Below are positions 6,106 to 13,094 of a DNA stretch of 13,747 nucleotides, piece after piece. How positions within the stretch are numbered: the stretch's first letter is position 1; every line of letters starts with the position of its first letter. Source of the DNA: Stenotrophomonas maltophilia (GTDB lineage: Bacteria; Pseudomonadota; Gammaproteobacteria; Xanthomonadales; Xanthomonadaceae); contig DJBL01000018.1 in the NCBI GenBank assembly GCA_002435595.1, forward strand, positions 13,901-27,647. The letters are read 5' to 3'. A program made the translations under genes and the position numbers. Under the pieces are notes generated by a model, which saw nothing but the letters and a program-made list of their open reading frames with translations, had not been told where the DNA came from and did no database searches.

Positions 6106-8039
6106 CCCAATGCACCCCAGAACGCGTTCGGCGCATCGGTGGGCACCGCGTGCGCGGCGGCATGGCCGTGCGTGCCATGGGTGCGGCAGCCGCCGGCCGC
6201 GTGGGCATGCGCGTGCGCGGTCAGCCCGGTGGCCGCGCCGCCTACGTGGTAGCCACCAAAGCGGTTGACCGGCGACCAGTCGGGCATGGCCGGCGGCAGG
6301 ACCGGGGCCAGCGTCGCGAAGTCGCCCTCACCGTAGACCACCCGCCCGCCCACCACGGTCAGCAGGCTGGTGATGTCGGCGATGGCGGCATCGTCCACCG
6401 CGAAGAAGTCCGAGGACAGCACGCAGAAGTCGGCCAGCTGCCCCACTCCCAGCGTCCCCTTGTTGGCTTCATCGCCGGAGAACCACGCACTGCCCTGCGT
6501 CCACAGGCGCAGCGCTTCCTCGCGTTCCAGCAGGTTTTCCTCGCCATACAGCGCCAACCCGCCCACGGTGCGCCCGGTGACCAGCCACGACAGCGCCACC
6601 CACGGGTTGTAGCTGGCCACGCGGGTCGCGTCGGTGCCCGCGCCTACCGGCACGCCGGCCTGCAGCATGCGTCGCACCGGCGGGGTGTGGCGCGCCGCTT
6701 CACTGCCATAGCGCTGCACGAACGCCTCGCCCTGGTAGGCCATGCGGTGCTGGATGGCCAGCCCGCCGCCGAGCGCGCGGATGCGGTCGATGTTGCGCGC
6801 GGTAATGGTCTCGGCGTGGTCGATGAACCAGTGCAGGCCGTCGAACGGAATCTCGCGGTTGACCTGTTCGTACACGTCCAGGATGCGGTCGATGCTCTCG
6901 TCGTAGGTGGCATGGATGCGGAACGGCCACCGCTTCTCCACCAGCAGGCGCACCACCTGGTCCAGCTCCGGCTCCATCCCGGGCGGCAGCTCCGGGCGCG
7001 GCTCGTTGAACAGTTCGAAGTCGGCCGCGGAGAACACCAGCATCTCGCCGGCGCCGTTGTGGCGCAGCAGGTCATCGCCTTGGCGCGGGGCGAGGATCTC
7101 GCTCCAGTGCTGGAAGTCCTGCTTCTCCTTGCCCTTGTTCTGGGTGAACAGGTTGTAGGCGATGCGCACGGTGAGCTGCCCGTCGCGGTGCAGCTGCTCG
7201 ATGACCTGGTAGTCCTCGGGATAGTTCTGGAAGCCACCACCGGCATCGATCACCGAGGTGATGCCCAACCGGTTCAACTCGTGCATGAAATGCCGGGTGG
7301 AGTTGGCCTGGTACTCCATCGGCAGGCGCGGACCCTTGGCCAGCGTGGCGTACAGGATCAGCGCGTTGGGCTTGGCCAGCAGCAGGCCGGTGGGGTTGCC
7401 CAGGCTGTCGCGCGCGATCTGGCCGCCCGGCGGGTCCGGCGTGTTGCGGTCATAGCCACAGGCACGCAGCGCGGCGCCGTTGAGCAGCGCCCGGTCGTAC
7501 AGGTGCAGCAGGAACACCGGCGTGTCCGGGGCGATGGCGTTAAGCTCGGCCAGGGTAGGCAGCCGCTTCTCCACGAACTGCTCGGCGGTGAACCCGCCCA
7601 CCACGCGCACCCATTGCGGGGCCGGCGTGTTGTCCACCTGCGCCTTGAGCATGGCCATCGCATCGCTTAGCGAACGCAGCCCGTCCCAGCGCAGTTCCAG
7701 GTTGTAGTTGAGGCCGCCGCGGATCAGGTGGGTATGGCTGTCGTTCAAGCCCGGCACCACGCGGCGGCCGCCGGCATCGATGACGGTGGCCACGTCCAGC
7801 CCGGCGCGTACCTGCGCTTCGGTGCCGACGGCGGCGATGCGCCCGTCCACCACCGCCAGCGCATCGGCCTGCGGGCAGCTCGGGTCGAGGGTGGTGATGC
7901 GGGCGTTGCGGATGAGCAGCGTAGACATGCGTTTCTCCGGGGATGAGGCAAAGGCGCGGGCGCCTGCAGCGAGCGCCAGGCCTGCGCCGACGCCCAGCAG
8001 CAGGTCGCGGCGACCGGGATGGTGCGGATCGGCGGTCAT
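6084..8039 (-). CDS. YtcJ-like amidohydrolase with Tat leader and His/Cys-rich tail
   Basis: This is a metal-dependent amidohydrolase of the YtcJ/N-substituted formamide deformylase-like group, which hydrolyse amide or formamide bonds. From ATG 8039 it is 651 residues with a GRRDLLLGVGAG twin-arginine leader (Arg10-Arg11). From internal ATG 7928, with GGAG 7 nt upstream, it is 614 residues starting MSTLLIRNARI, the usual family start. In the short numbering the metal and catalytic ligands are visible: HTH at 65-67, His339 (IHAT), His371 (DHAE) and Asp433 (GTDATR). The ATG 8039 overlaps the DoxX stop as ATGA. The last 45 or so residues are unusual, with repeated HA/HG pairs and three Cys, ending WGALGCSCFAF, and they extend into the start of the channel gene. 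Substrate unknown. Periplasmic if the Tat form is made, cytoplasmic otherwise. Confidence 0.9.
   Translation of the reverse strand: MTADPHHPGRRDLLLGVGAGLALAAGARAFASSPEKRMSTLLIRNARITTLDPSCPQADALAVVDGRIAAVGTEAQVRAGLDVATVIDAGGRRVVPGLNDSHTHLIRGGLNYNLELRWDGLRSLSDAMAMLKAQVDNTPAPQWVRVVGGFTAEQFVEKRLPTLAELNAIAPDTPVFLLHLYDRALLNGAALRACGYDRNTPDPPGGQIARDSLGNPTGLLLAKPNALILYATLAKGPRLPMEYQANSTRHFMHELNRLGITSVIDAGGGFQNYPEDYQVIEQLHRDGQLTVRIAYNLFTQNKGKEKQDFQHWSEILAPRQGDDLLRHNGAGEMLVFSAADFELFNEPRPELPPGMEPELDQVVRLLVEKRWPFRIHATYDESIDRILDVYEQVNREIPFDGLHWFIDHAETITARNIDRIRALGGGLAIQHRMAYQGEAFVQRYGSEAARHTPPVRRMLQAGVPVGAGTDATRVASYNPWVALSWLVTGRTVGGLALYGEENLLEREEALRLWTQGSAWFSGDEANKGTLGVGQLADFCVLSSDFFAVDDAAIADITSLLTVVGGRVVYGEGDFATLAPVLPPAMPDWSPVNRFGGYHVGGAATGLTAHAHAHAAGGCRTHGTHGHAAAHAVPTDAPNAFWGALGCSCFAF
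7926..7942 (-). promoter_or_regulatory. Internal ribosome binding site and second start of the amidohydrolase
   Basis: On the minus strand, CGGAG followed by AAACGC precedes an in-frame ATG (7928-7926) at the first residue of the conserved amidohydrolase fold, 37 codons after the Tat start. It is a better Shine-Dalgarno than the AGGGG about 10 nt ahead of the outer start. Confidence 0.5.
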
Positions 8040-8461
8040 GGCCACGCTGCCCCTGCCGCCGCAGGCTGCAGTGCAAGCGCGCCCGGACCGGCCAGGGCAA
8101 TGGCCAGCAGCGTCAGCGTCCAGAACAGGGAGTACTCGGCACCGCCGCGCATCCAGAACCAGCCATGGGGCAGCGCCAGCAGCGCGGTGGTCAGCAGGAA
8201 TACCGCTGCAATCACCGCGCCGGCCCGGGTCTGCCAACCCAGCAGCACCGCCAGCCCGCACAGCACCTGCACCGACGCCAGCAGCAGCGGCATCGGCCGC
8301 GGCGCCGGCAGGCCGAAGCCGCGCAGTTCGTCGGCGAACCCGGCCAGGCCGGGCCCACCGAACCAGCCAAACAGCTTGCCCAGCGCATGCGGCAGCAGGA
8401 ACCCGCCCGCCGCCACGCGCAGCAGCAACAGCGCCAGGTCCAGGCCGGTGGCGCCGATCAT
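8036..8461 (-). CDS. DoxX-family membrane protein
   Basis: This encodes a 141-residue protein with four hydrophobic segments. It opens with LLLRVAAGGFLLPHALGKLFGWFGG, the typical first DoxX helix with a conserved His and a GWFGG turn. It continues through a second helix pair (LLASVQVLCGLAVLLGW and AGAVIAAVFLLTTALLALPHG). DoxX proteins are small inner-membrane proteins of uncertain role, often linked to thiol or redox homeostasis or to oxidoreductase operons. The ATG at 8461 lies 2 nt after the stop of the isochorismatase-like gene, with AGGAAGG somewhat far upstream (about 12-13 nt), suggesting coupled translation. Its stop overlaps the amidohydrolase start (ATGA). The longer in-frame opening up to 8770 lies inside the neighbouring gene and is not supported. 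Confidence 0.88.
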   Translation of the reverse strand: MIGATGLDLALLLLRVAAGGFLLPHALGKLFGWFGGPGLAGFADELRGFGLPAPRPMPLLLASVQVLCGLAVLLGWQTRAGAVIAAVFLLTTALLALPHGWFWMRGGAEYSLFWTLTLLAIALAGPGALALQPAAAGAAWP

Positions 8462-8463
8462 GC

Positions 8464-9120
8464 TCAGTGGCCGCCTTCCTGCGCGCCAAACATCGTCTTG
8501 GCGTACTGGATGCCGATGCCATAGCCGCCGGCATGGTCGCGGGCAATGCCGGTGGTGAGGTCGTAGGTGGCGCTGCGTGCCCAGTCGCGCTGCAGTTCCA
8601 GCAGGTACTGCACGGCCGTGATCGGCACCGCGCCGGCCTGCACCATTCGGGTGACGGCGCGCTCGTGTGCTTCCACGCTGACGTCGCCGCAGGCGTCGGT
8701 CACCACGTAGACCTCGAAGCCCTGGTCGATCGCCGACAACGCCGGGCCGACGATGCACACGCTGGTCCACAGGCCGGCGAGTACCAGGCGGCGCTTGCCG
8801 ATCCGGTTGATCTCGTCGATCACCGGCTGGTCTTCCCAGGTGTTCATCGAGGTCCGGTCGAACACCGTCTGGCCCGGGAAGATCGCGGGCAGCTCGGGGA
8901 ACATCGGGCCGGAGAACGACTTCTCGGCGACCGTGGTCAGCACCACCGGCACGTTGAAGCCGGCCGCGCCCTTGGCGATCAGCGCGGCATTGTTGCGCAA
9001 CGCGGAGATGTCGATGGTGTGGGTGGCAAATGCCATCTGCGACTGGAAGTCGATCAGCACCAGCGCGTGGTCAGTGGGCGACAGCAGCGAGGTGCCGGCG
9101 ACGGCGGTGGCCTTGTTCAT
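8464..9120 (-). CDS. Isochorismatase-family hydrolase (YcaC-like)
   Basis: This encodes a 218-residue cysteine hydrolase of the isochorismatase-like superfamily, which acts on amides, carbamates or related small molecules. The triad positions are visible: Asp24 in LVLIDFQSQM, a basic residue at Arg89 in VFDRTSMNTWED, and nucleophile Cys122 in LAGLWTSVCIVGPAL. Arg in place of the usual Lys and the N-x-WED segment match the YcaC branch, whose physiological substrate is not settled. The ATG at 9120 is chosen over 9126 because AAGGA lies 6 nt before it and directly abuts the upstream ATG. It lies 25 nt after the AraC-type gene and 2 nt before the DoxX gene, so it is probably the first enzyme of the operon. 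It has no signal peptide and should be cytoplasmic. Confidence 0.9.
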   Translation of the reverse strand: MNKATAVAGTSLLSPTDHALVLIDFQSQMAFATHTIDISALRNNAALIAKGAAGFNVPVVLTTVAEKSFSGPMFPELPAIFPGQTVFDRTSMNTWEDQPVIDEINRIGKRRLVLAGLWTSVCIVGPALSAIDQGFEVYVVTDACGDVSVEAHERAVTRMVQAGAVPITAVQYLLELQRDWARSATYDLTTGIARDHAGGYGIGIQYAKTMFGAQEGGH

Positions 9121-9145
9121 GGGCATTCCTTGGGATCGAGGGGAT

Positions 9146-9559
9146 TCAGGCGCCCGGGCGCAGGCTGCGCCGGGCGAAATGACGGGGCGTGCAGCCGGTG
9201 ACGGCGCGGAAACTGCGCACGAAATGGCTCTGGTCGAAGAAGCACAGGCGGCTGGCGATCTGGCTGACCTTCAGCCCGCCGGCGTGCAGCAGCTGCTGTG
9301 CATGTTCGATGCGCCGCTGGCGCAGGTACGCGGTGGGGCTCATCCCGGTACCGGCACGAAACAGCCGTGCCAGGTGGAAACGGCTGACGCAGGCCGCAGC
9401 GGCCATCTGTTCGACCAGCACCGGTTGCTGCAGGTTGGCATCGATGTAGGCCAGGGCACGCCGCAGCGCCGCCGCCTGGGTGGGCGGCAGGGTCGCAGGC
9501 GTGGGCGGCGCCGGGGGGGAACAAGCAGCCATCAGTGGCTCCGCGACGGGGTGTGTCAT
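9146..9559 (-). CDS. Short AraC-family transcriptional regulator (DNA-binding domain only)
   Basis: This encodes 137 residues from ATG 9559, or 128 from ATG 9532. The second start has GGAG 7 nt upstream while the first has no clear ribosome site, so 9532 may be the real one. The chain is essentially the AraC/XylS double helix-turn-helix: ALAYIDANLQQPVLVEQMA and VSRFHLARLFRAGTGMSPTAYL form the first half, and IASRLCFFDQSHFVRSFRAVTG-type residues the second. The N-terminal ligand-binding domain of typical 280-300 residue members is absent, as in SoxS/MarA-sized regulators. It lies 25 nt ahead of the hydrolase gene on the same strand, so it likely regulates the operon that it begins. What signal it responds to is not evident. 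Confidence 0.88.
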   Translation of the reverse strand: MTHPVAEPLMAACSPPAPPTPATLPPTQAAALRRALAYIDANLQQPVLVEQMAAAACVSRFHLARLFRAGTGMSPTAYLRQRRIEHAQQLLHAGGLKVSQIASRLCFFDQSHFVRSFRAVTGCTPRHFARRSLRPGA

Positions 9560-9601
9560 GGTCGCCGCGACACGCGTGCAGCCCCACCCTCCATGGGTGG
9601 G
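9552..9601 (-). promoter_or_regulatory. Dyads upstream of the AraC-type gene
   Basis: The gap before the AraC-type gene holds a hairpin CCCACCC-TCCAT-GGGTGGG (9583-9601), the 8-bp palindrome CACGCGTG (9571-9578) and the short inverted repeat GTGTC/GACAC (9553-9557 with 9569-9573). No U-run follows the hairpin on the minus strand, so it is not a standard terminator of the upstream gene. It may be an operator or leader structure. This is inference from position and symmetry only. Confidence 0.35.
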
Positions 9602-9609
9602 CGCGACGA

Positions 9610-9969
9610 TTACTCTTTCGGGTGATCGCGCCTGTCATCACGGCCGGGCGACTGCCGCAGCACGCGTCGACCAAAACGGTGTGCATCCAGCGAATAGGCA
9701 CCCGGCCCCAGCAGCAGCAACGCCACCGGCAGCGGCAGCCACGCCCAGTGCGAAGGCGCATGCAGGCCCATCATCAGCAGCAGCGCAAACGCCGCCAACG
9801 GGGTCCACACGCCCACCAGCAGCAGGCACGCCGCCACCAGCGGCGCCAGCGGCGGCCAGCCTGTCGGTGCCATCGGCAGCGTAAGCACGGCCGCGCACAG
9901 GCCCAGCCGCAGCAGCACCAGACCGATGCCGGGGGCGCGGTCGGGGAACATCACGAACAGTCGTTGCAT
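9610..9969 (-). CDS. Small DoxX-like membrane protein
   Basis: This encodes 119 residues with three to four hydrophobic segments, starting MQRLFVMFPDRAPGIGLVLL. It carries a GPGAYSLDAHRFGRR segment near the C-terminus, a pattern common at the end of DoxX-like proteins in this bacterial group, followed by a charged tail. The ATG at 9969 gives the natural N-terminus, while the in-frame extension to 10182 runs into the divergent kinase gene. The Shine-Dalgarno is weak. It is divergent from the histidine kinase gene, sharing the 104-nt region 9970-10073, and lies 50-77 nt upstream of the AraC-type gene, so it may be the first gene of the operon or a separate unit controlled by the two-component system. 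Its function is unknown. Confidence 0.75.
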   Translation of the reverse strand: MQRLFVMFPDRAPGIGLVLLRLGLCAAVLTLPMAPTGWPPLAPLVAACLLLVGVWTPLAAFALLLMMGLHAPSHWAWLPLPVALLLLGPGAYSLDAHRFGRRVLRQSPGRDDRRDHPKE

Positions 9970-9988
9970 GTGGGCGGTCCAGGACGGG

Positions 9989-10051
9989 CCCGGCAGGGGT
10001 ACCGCACTGCCGGGCGCGGCGCCTGCCCCGAAAGAGTAGGCAGCTGCTGCC
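9989..10051. promoter_or_regulatory. Divergent promoter region with two operator-like dyads
   Basis: Between the DoxX-like gene and the kinase gene lie two inverted repeats. CCCGGCAG (9989-9996) pairs with CTGCCGGG (10007-10014) across 10 nt, and GGCAGC-T-GCTGCC (10039-10051) is a compact 13-nt dyad ending 22 nt before the kinase start. Either could bind the response regulator or another factor. No clear -35/-10 pair is visible. Confidence 0.4.
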
Positions 10052-10073
10052 CCCATCCCTGAGAGAATGTCCC

Positions 10074-13000
10074 ATGCCCGTCGCCGATTCCCTCCCCGCC
10101 CCTGCCCGCACGCGCCGCCGCCTGGCCGGCACCTGGCTGCTGCTGTGCCTGCTGCTGGCCGCCTGGCCGGCGCTGCCGTCACCGCTGTCGGCGTATGAGC
10201 ACACCGCCTGGGTGGTGGGCCAGGGCGCGCCCGGGGATGTGTGGGATATCGTCCAGCCCGCCGACGGCAGCCTGCTGCTGGCCACCGGTACCGGGCTGTA
10301 CCGGTTCGATGGGCGCCAGTTCGAACGCCAGGCGCCGCCCAACGGCAGCACGTTCCCGTCCGCGAACATGACCACGCTGGCGCTGGATCCGGACGGCACG
10401 CTCTGGATTGCCTACTACAACGCGGGGATCAGCCGCCTTGACCGCCACGGCCTGACCCACTACGCGCAGGCACAGGGCGTGCCGCCCGGGCTGGTGCCGC
10501 GGATCGAGCGCGATGGCAGCGGGCGGTTGTGGGCGGCGGCCGATGGGGGGCTGCGCTGGTTCGACGGTCAACGCTGGCAGGTCCCCACGGCCGCGATGGG
10601 CATCGGCGATGTGCCGGCCCAGTGGCTGCTGCGCGATCGGGCCGGGACGCTGTGGGTGATTGCGGCGCAGCGGTTGTGGCGGCTGCCGGCGAACGGAGTC
10701 CGCTTCGAACCGCTGCCGCTGCCGGTTGCGCCGTTCTCCACGCTGGCCCTGCGCGACAACGGCCAGGTGTGGCTGGCCGATCGCCAGCGCGGCCTCATGC
10801 CGGTGGCCGATGCGCGCGGCCTGCTGCCGGTCACCGAGCGCGAGGCGCTGCGTCGGCCCGGGTTGCTGGCCAAGCGCATCCGCTTCGCCGCCGATGGCAG
10901 CCTGTGGGGCAGCCGGGTGGACAGTGGCGGCATCTTCCGCCTGGATGTCACCGCGACGGCGGCCGCCCCGGTCGAGCGCTTCGATGCTGCCCAGGGACTG
11001 GCCTCGACCACCGCGGTGCCGGTGCTGGCCGATCGTGAAGGCACCTTGTGGGTCGGCACCAACCTGGGCCTGAACCGGTTCCGCGCCCACCAGGTCCGCA
11101 GCCTGACGCTGCCGGGCCCGGCCGATCCGCTGCGGACGCTGTACCACGCACCGGACGGACAGGTGTTCGCCTACGGCGCGGACCTGCGCCCGATGGCATT
11201 GCGTCGCACGCTGCTGCAGGGGCCGTCTGCCGACCTGCACCGCGCCGCCCTCGCCAGCGACCAGCCACTGTGGGTGGTCGATTGGGAGGCGCTGCTGCTG
11301 GTCCACGATGGCCAGTCGCACGCACTGCACCCGCCCGGCCTGCCCGCCCCGCGCGAACTGCGCGCGGTGCTGCCGCTGGGTCGCGAGGAAGCGTGGTTCT
11401 GCTTCGGCGACCAGCGCGTCATGCACTACCTTCGCGGCCGCTGGGACAGCGATCCGGCGCTGCCGCGGCGTGCCTGCACCGCCCTGGCGGCCGGGCCGGA
11501 CGGGGCCGTGTTGATGGGCTATCCCGACGGCGAGCTGCGCGTGCGTGGCCAGCACGCCTGGCGCCATTACACCCGTGCCGATGGCCTGCAGGTGGGGCCG
11601 ATCACCGCCACCGCCATGATCGGCAGGCGGATCTGGGTGGCCGGCGAGAACGGGCTGGCCCTGCTCGGCGACGACGACCGCTTCCATGCCGCACAGACCG
11701 ACACCCCGGGCCTGCTGGAGGGCATCACCGGTATCGTCCGCGACCACACCGCTTACTACTGGTTCAACGGCAGCCGCGGCCTGCTGCGGATCGACGCCTC
11801 GACCCTGGAGCAGTCGGTGCTGCACGGCCGGCCGGTGGAACCGCGACTGTTCGACCGTGGCGACGGCATGCCCGGCATCGCCGTACAGACCACCCCGATG
11901 CCCAGCGCGATGCTGGCGGCCGACGGCCTGCTCTGGTTTTCCACCAACCAGGGCCTGGCGTGGATCGACACCGGCGTTGCGCAGCGCGCCGGCCCTGCGC
12001 TGCAGCCGCGCATCGGCGAGGTTTCTTACGGGCAGACGCAGCAGCCGCTGCGCGAGGGCATGGTGTTGCCCGCCGGCACTGCCCAGCTGCAGATCGACTA
12101 CCTGGCACTGGCCTTGGGCCGGCCCGACCGCACCCGCTACCGTTACCGGCTGATCGGGCTGGACGATCACTGGCAGGACGCGGGTACGCTGACCCGCGCG
12201 TTCTATACCAACCTGCCGCCGGGTCGCTATCGTTTCGAGGTGGTGGCCGCCAACCAGGACATGGTGTGGAGCCCGGTGGCCGCGGCCCGCAGCTTCCGCA
12301 TCGCGCCGATGTGGTACCAGACGCTGTGGTTCAACGCCGCCTGCGTGGCGCTGCTGCTGGCGCTGATCCTGCTGGCCATGCGCCTGCGCAGCCGCCGCCT
12401 GACCCAACTGGTGCGTGCGCGCCTGCAGGAACGCCATGCCGAACGCGAGCGTATCGCGCGTGAACTGCACGACACGTTGTTGCAGGGCACCCAGGGCCTG
12501 ATCCTGCGCCTGCATGCGGTCAGCCAGGCCAGCCACACCCCGCCCCCGGTGCGGGCCGCACTGGAAGCGGCCATGCAGCAGGCAGAACGCGCACTGGCCG
12601 AAGGCCGCGAGCGGGTCAGCGCGCTGCGCGACGACAGCGACGGTTACCAGGACCTCGGTGCGGCGCTGGTGCAGGTGTACGGCGAGCGCACCCGCGATGC
12701 CAGCAGCCCGGCGCTGCGCCTCAACGTGGAAGGCACGCCGCTGCCGTTGCGGCGCGCGGCGGCCGAAGAGGTGTATCTGATCGGCCGCGAAGCGCTGTTG
12801 AATGCCCTGCAGCATGCCCACGCCGGCGCCATCGAGATCGAACTGGGCTACGGCCTGCGTGGCTTGCGCCTGCATGTGCGCGACGATGGACGCGGCCTGC
12901 CCGAGACCATGGCCGAAGGTCATTGGGGGCTGGTGGGCATGCGCGAACGGGCCGAACGCCTGGGGGCCCGTTTGCGCCTGTGGTCACGCCCGGGGCTGGG

Positions 13001-13094
13001 CACCGAAGTGGAACTGTTCCTGCCACGCCATCGCATCTACCGCCGTTCACCGCGCCGCTGGCGTTGGAAGCGCTTCACCGGAGAGCCCGCATGA
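10074..13094 (+). CDS. Sensor histidine kinase with periplasmic two-component propeller
   Basis: This encodes a 1006-residue membrane kinase. After an N-terminal hydrophobic signal/anchor (about 16-35), residues 40-640 form a large periplasmic beta-propeller of Reg_prop-type repeats (GTLWIAYYNAGISRL, GTLWVGTNLGLNRF). A Y_Y_Y-like beta-sandwich (about 650-740, with YRYRLIGLDDHW) and one transmembrane helix (about 750-770) follow. The cytoplasmic part is an HPK7/HisKA_3-type kinase with phosphoacceptor His799 in ARELHDTLLQG. A complete HATPase follows, with Asn910 in the N box, DDGRGLP from Asp937, and GLVGMRERAERLG. There is no receiver or DNA-binding domain. The protein ends in a strongly basic tail (RRSPRRWRWKR). 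It starts at ATG 10074 after a weak GAGAGA and overlaps the response-regulator start by 4 nt (ATGA). Propeller kinases often sense polysaccharides or other extracellular ligands. The ligand here is unknown. Confidence 0.93.
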   Translation: MPVADSLPAPARTRRRLAGTWLLLCLLLAAWPALPSPLSAYEHTAWVVGQGAPGDVWDIVQPADGSLLLATGTGLYRFDGRQFERQAPPNGSTFPSANMTTLALDPDGTLWIAYYNAGISRLDRHGLTHYAQAQGVPPGLVPRIERDGSGRLWAAADGGLRWFDGQRWQVPTAAMGIGDVPAQWLLRDRAGTLWVIAAQRLWRLPANGVRFEPLPLPVAPFSTLALRDNGQVWLADRQRGLMPVADARGLLPVTEREALRRPGLLAKRIRFAADGSLWGSRVDSGGIFRLDVTATAAAPVERFDAAQGLASTTAVPVLADREGTLWVGTNLGLNRFRAHQVRSLTLPGPADPLRTLYHAPDGQVFAYGADLRPMALRRTLLQGPSADLHRAALASDQPLWVVDWEALLLVHDGQSHALHPPGLPAPRELRAVLPLGREEAWFCFGDQRVMHYLRGRWDSDPALPRRACTALAAGPDGAVLMGYPDGELRVRGQHAWRHYTRADGLQVGPITATAMIGRRIWVAGENGLALLGDDDRFHAAQTDTPGLLEGITGIVRDHTAYYWFNGSRGLLRIDASTLEQSVLHGRPVEPRLFDRGDGMPGIAVQTTPMPSAMLAADGLLWFSTNQGLAWIDTGVAQRAGPALQPRIGEVSYGQTQQPLREGMVLPAGTAQLQIDYLALALGRPDRTRYRYRLIGLDDHWQDAGTLTRAFYTNLPPGRYRFEVVAANQDMVWSPVAAARSFRIAPMWYQTLWFNAACVALLLALILLAMRLRSRRLTQLVRARLQERHAERERIARELHDTLLQGTQGLILRLHAVSQASHTPPPVRAALEAAMQQAERALAEGRERVSALRDDSDGYQDLGAALVQVYGERTRDASSPALRLNVEGTPLPLRRAAAEEVYLIGREALLNALQHAHAGAIEIELGYGLRGLRLHVRDDGRGLPETMAEGHWGLVGMRERAERLGARLRLWSRPGLGTEVELFLPRHRIYRRSPRRWRWKRFTGEPA

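Noticed and set aside
5307..7670. A 787-codon plus-strand frame opposite the channel and amidohydrolase genes
   Set aside because: It crosses two real genes and their overlap with no domain signal.
8462..8770. Longer N-terminus for the DoxX protein
   Set aside because: The extension lies inside the hydrolase gene in another frame. The ATG at 8461 gives the canonical first DoxX helix and abuts the hydrolase stop.
10179..12923. A 914-codon open frame antisense to the histidine kinase
   Set aside because: The translation is rich in Gln, His, Arg and Ala without domains and lies wholly opposite a kinase with intact motifs. Long antisense frames are expected from GC-rich codon bias.
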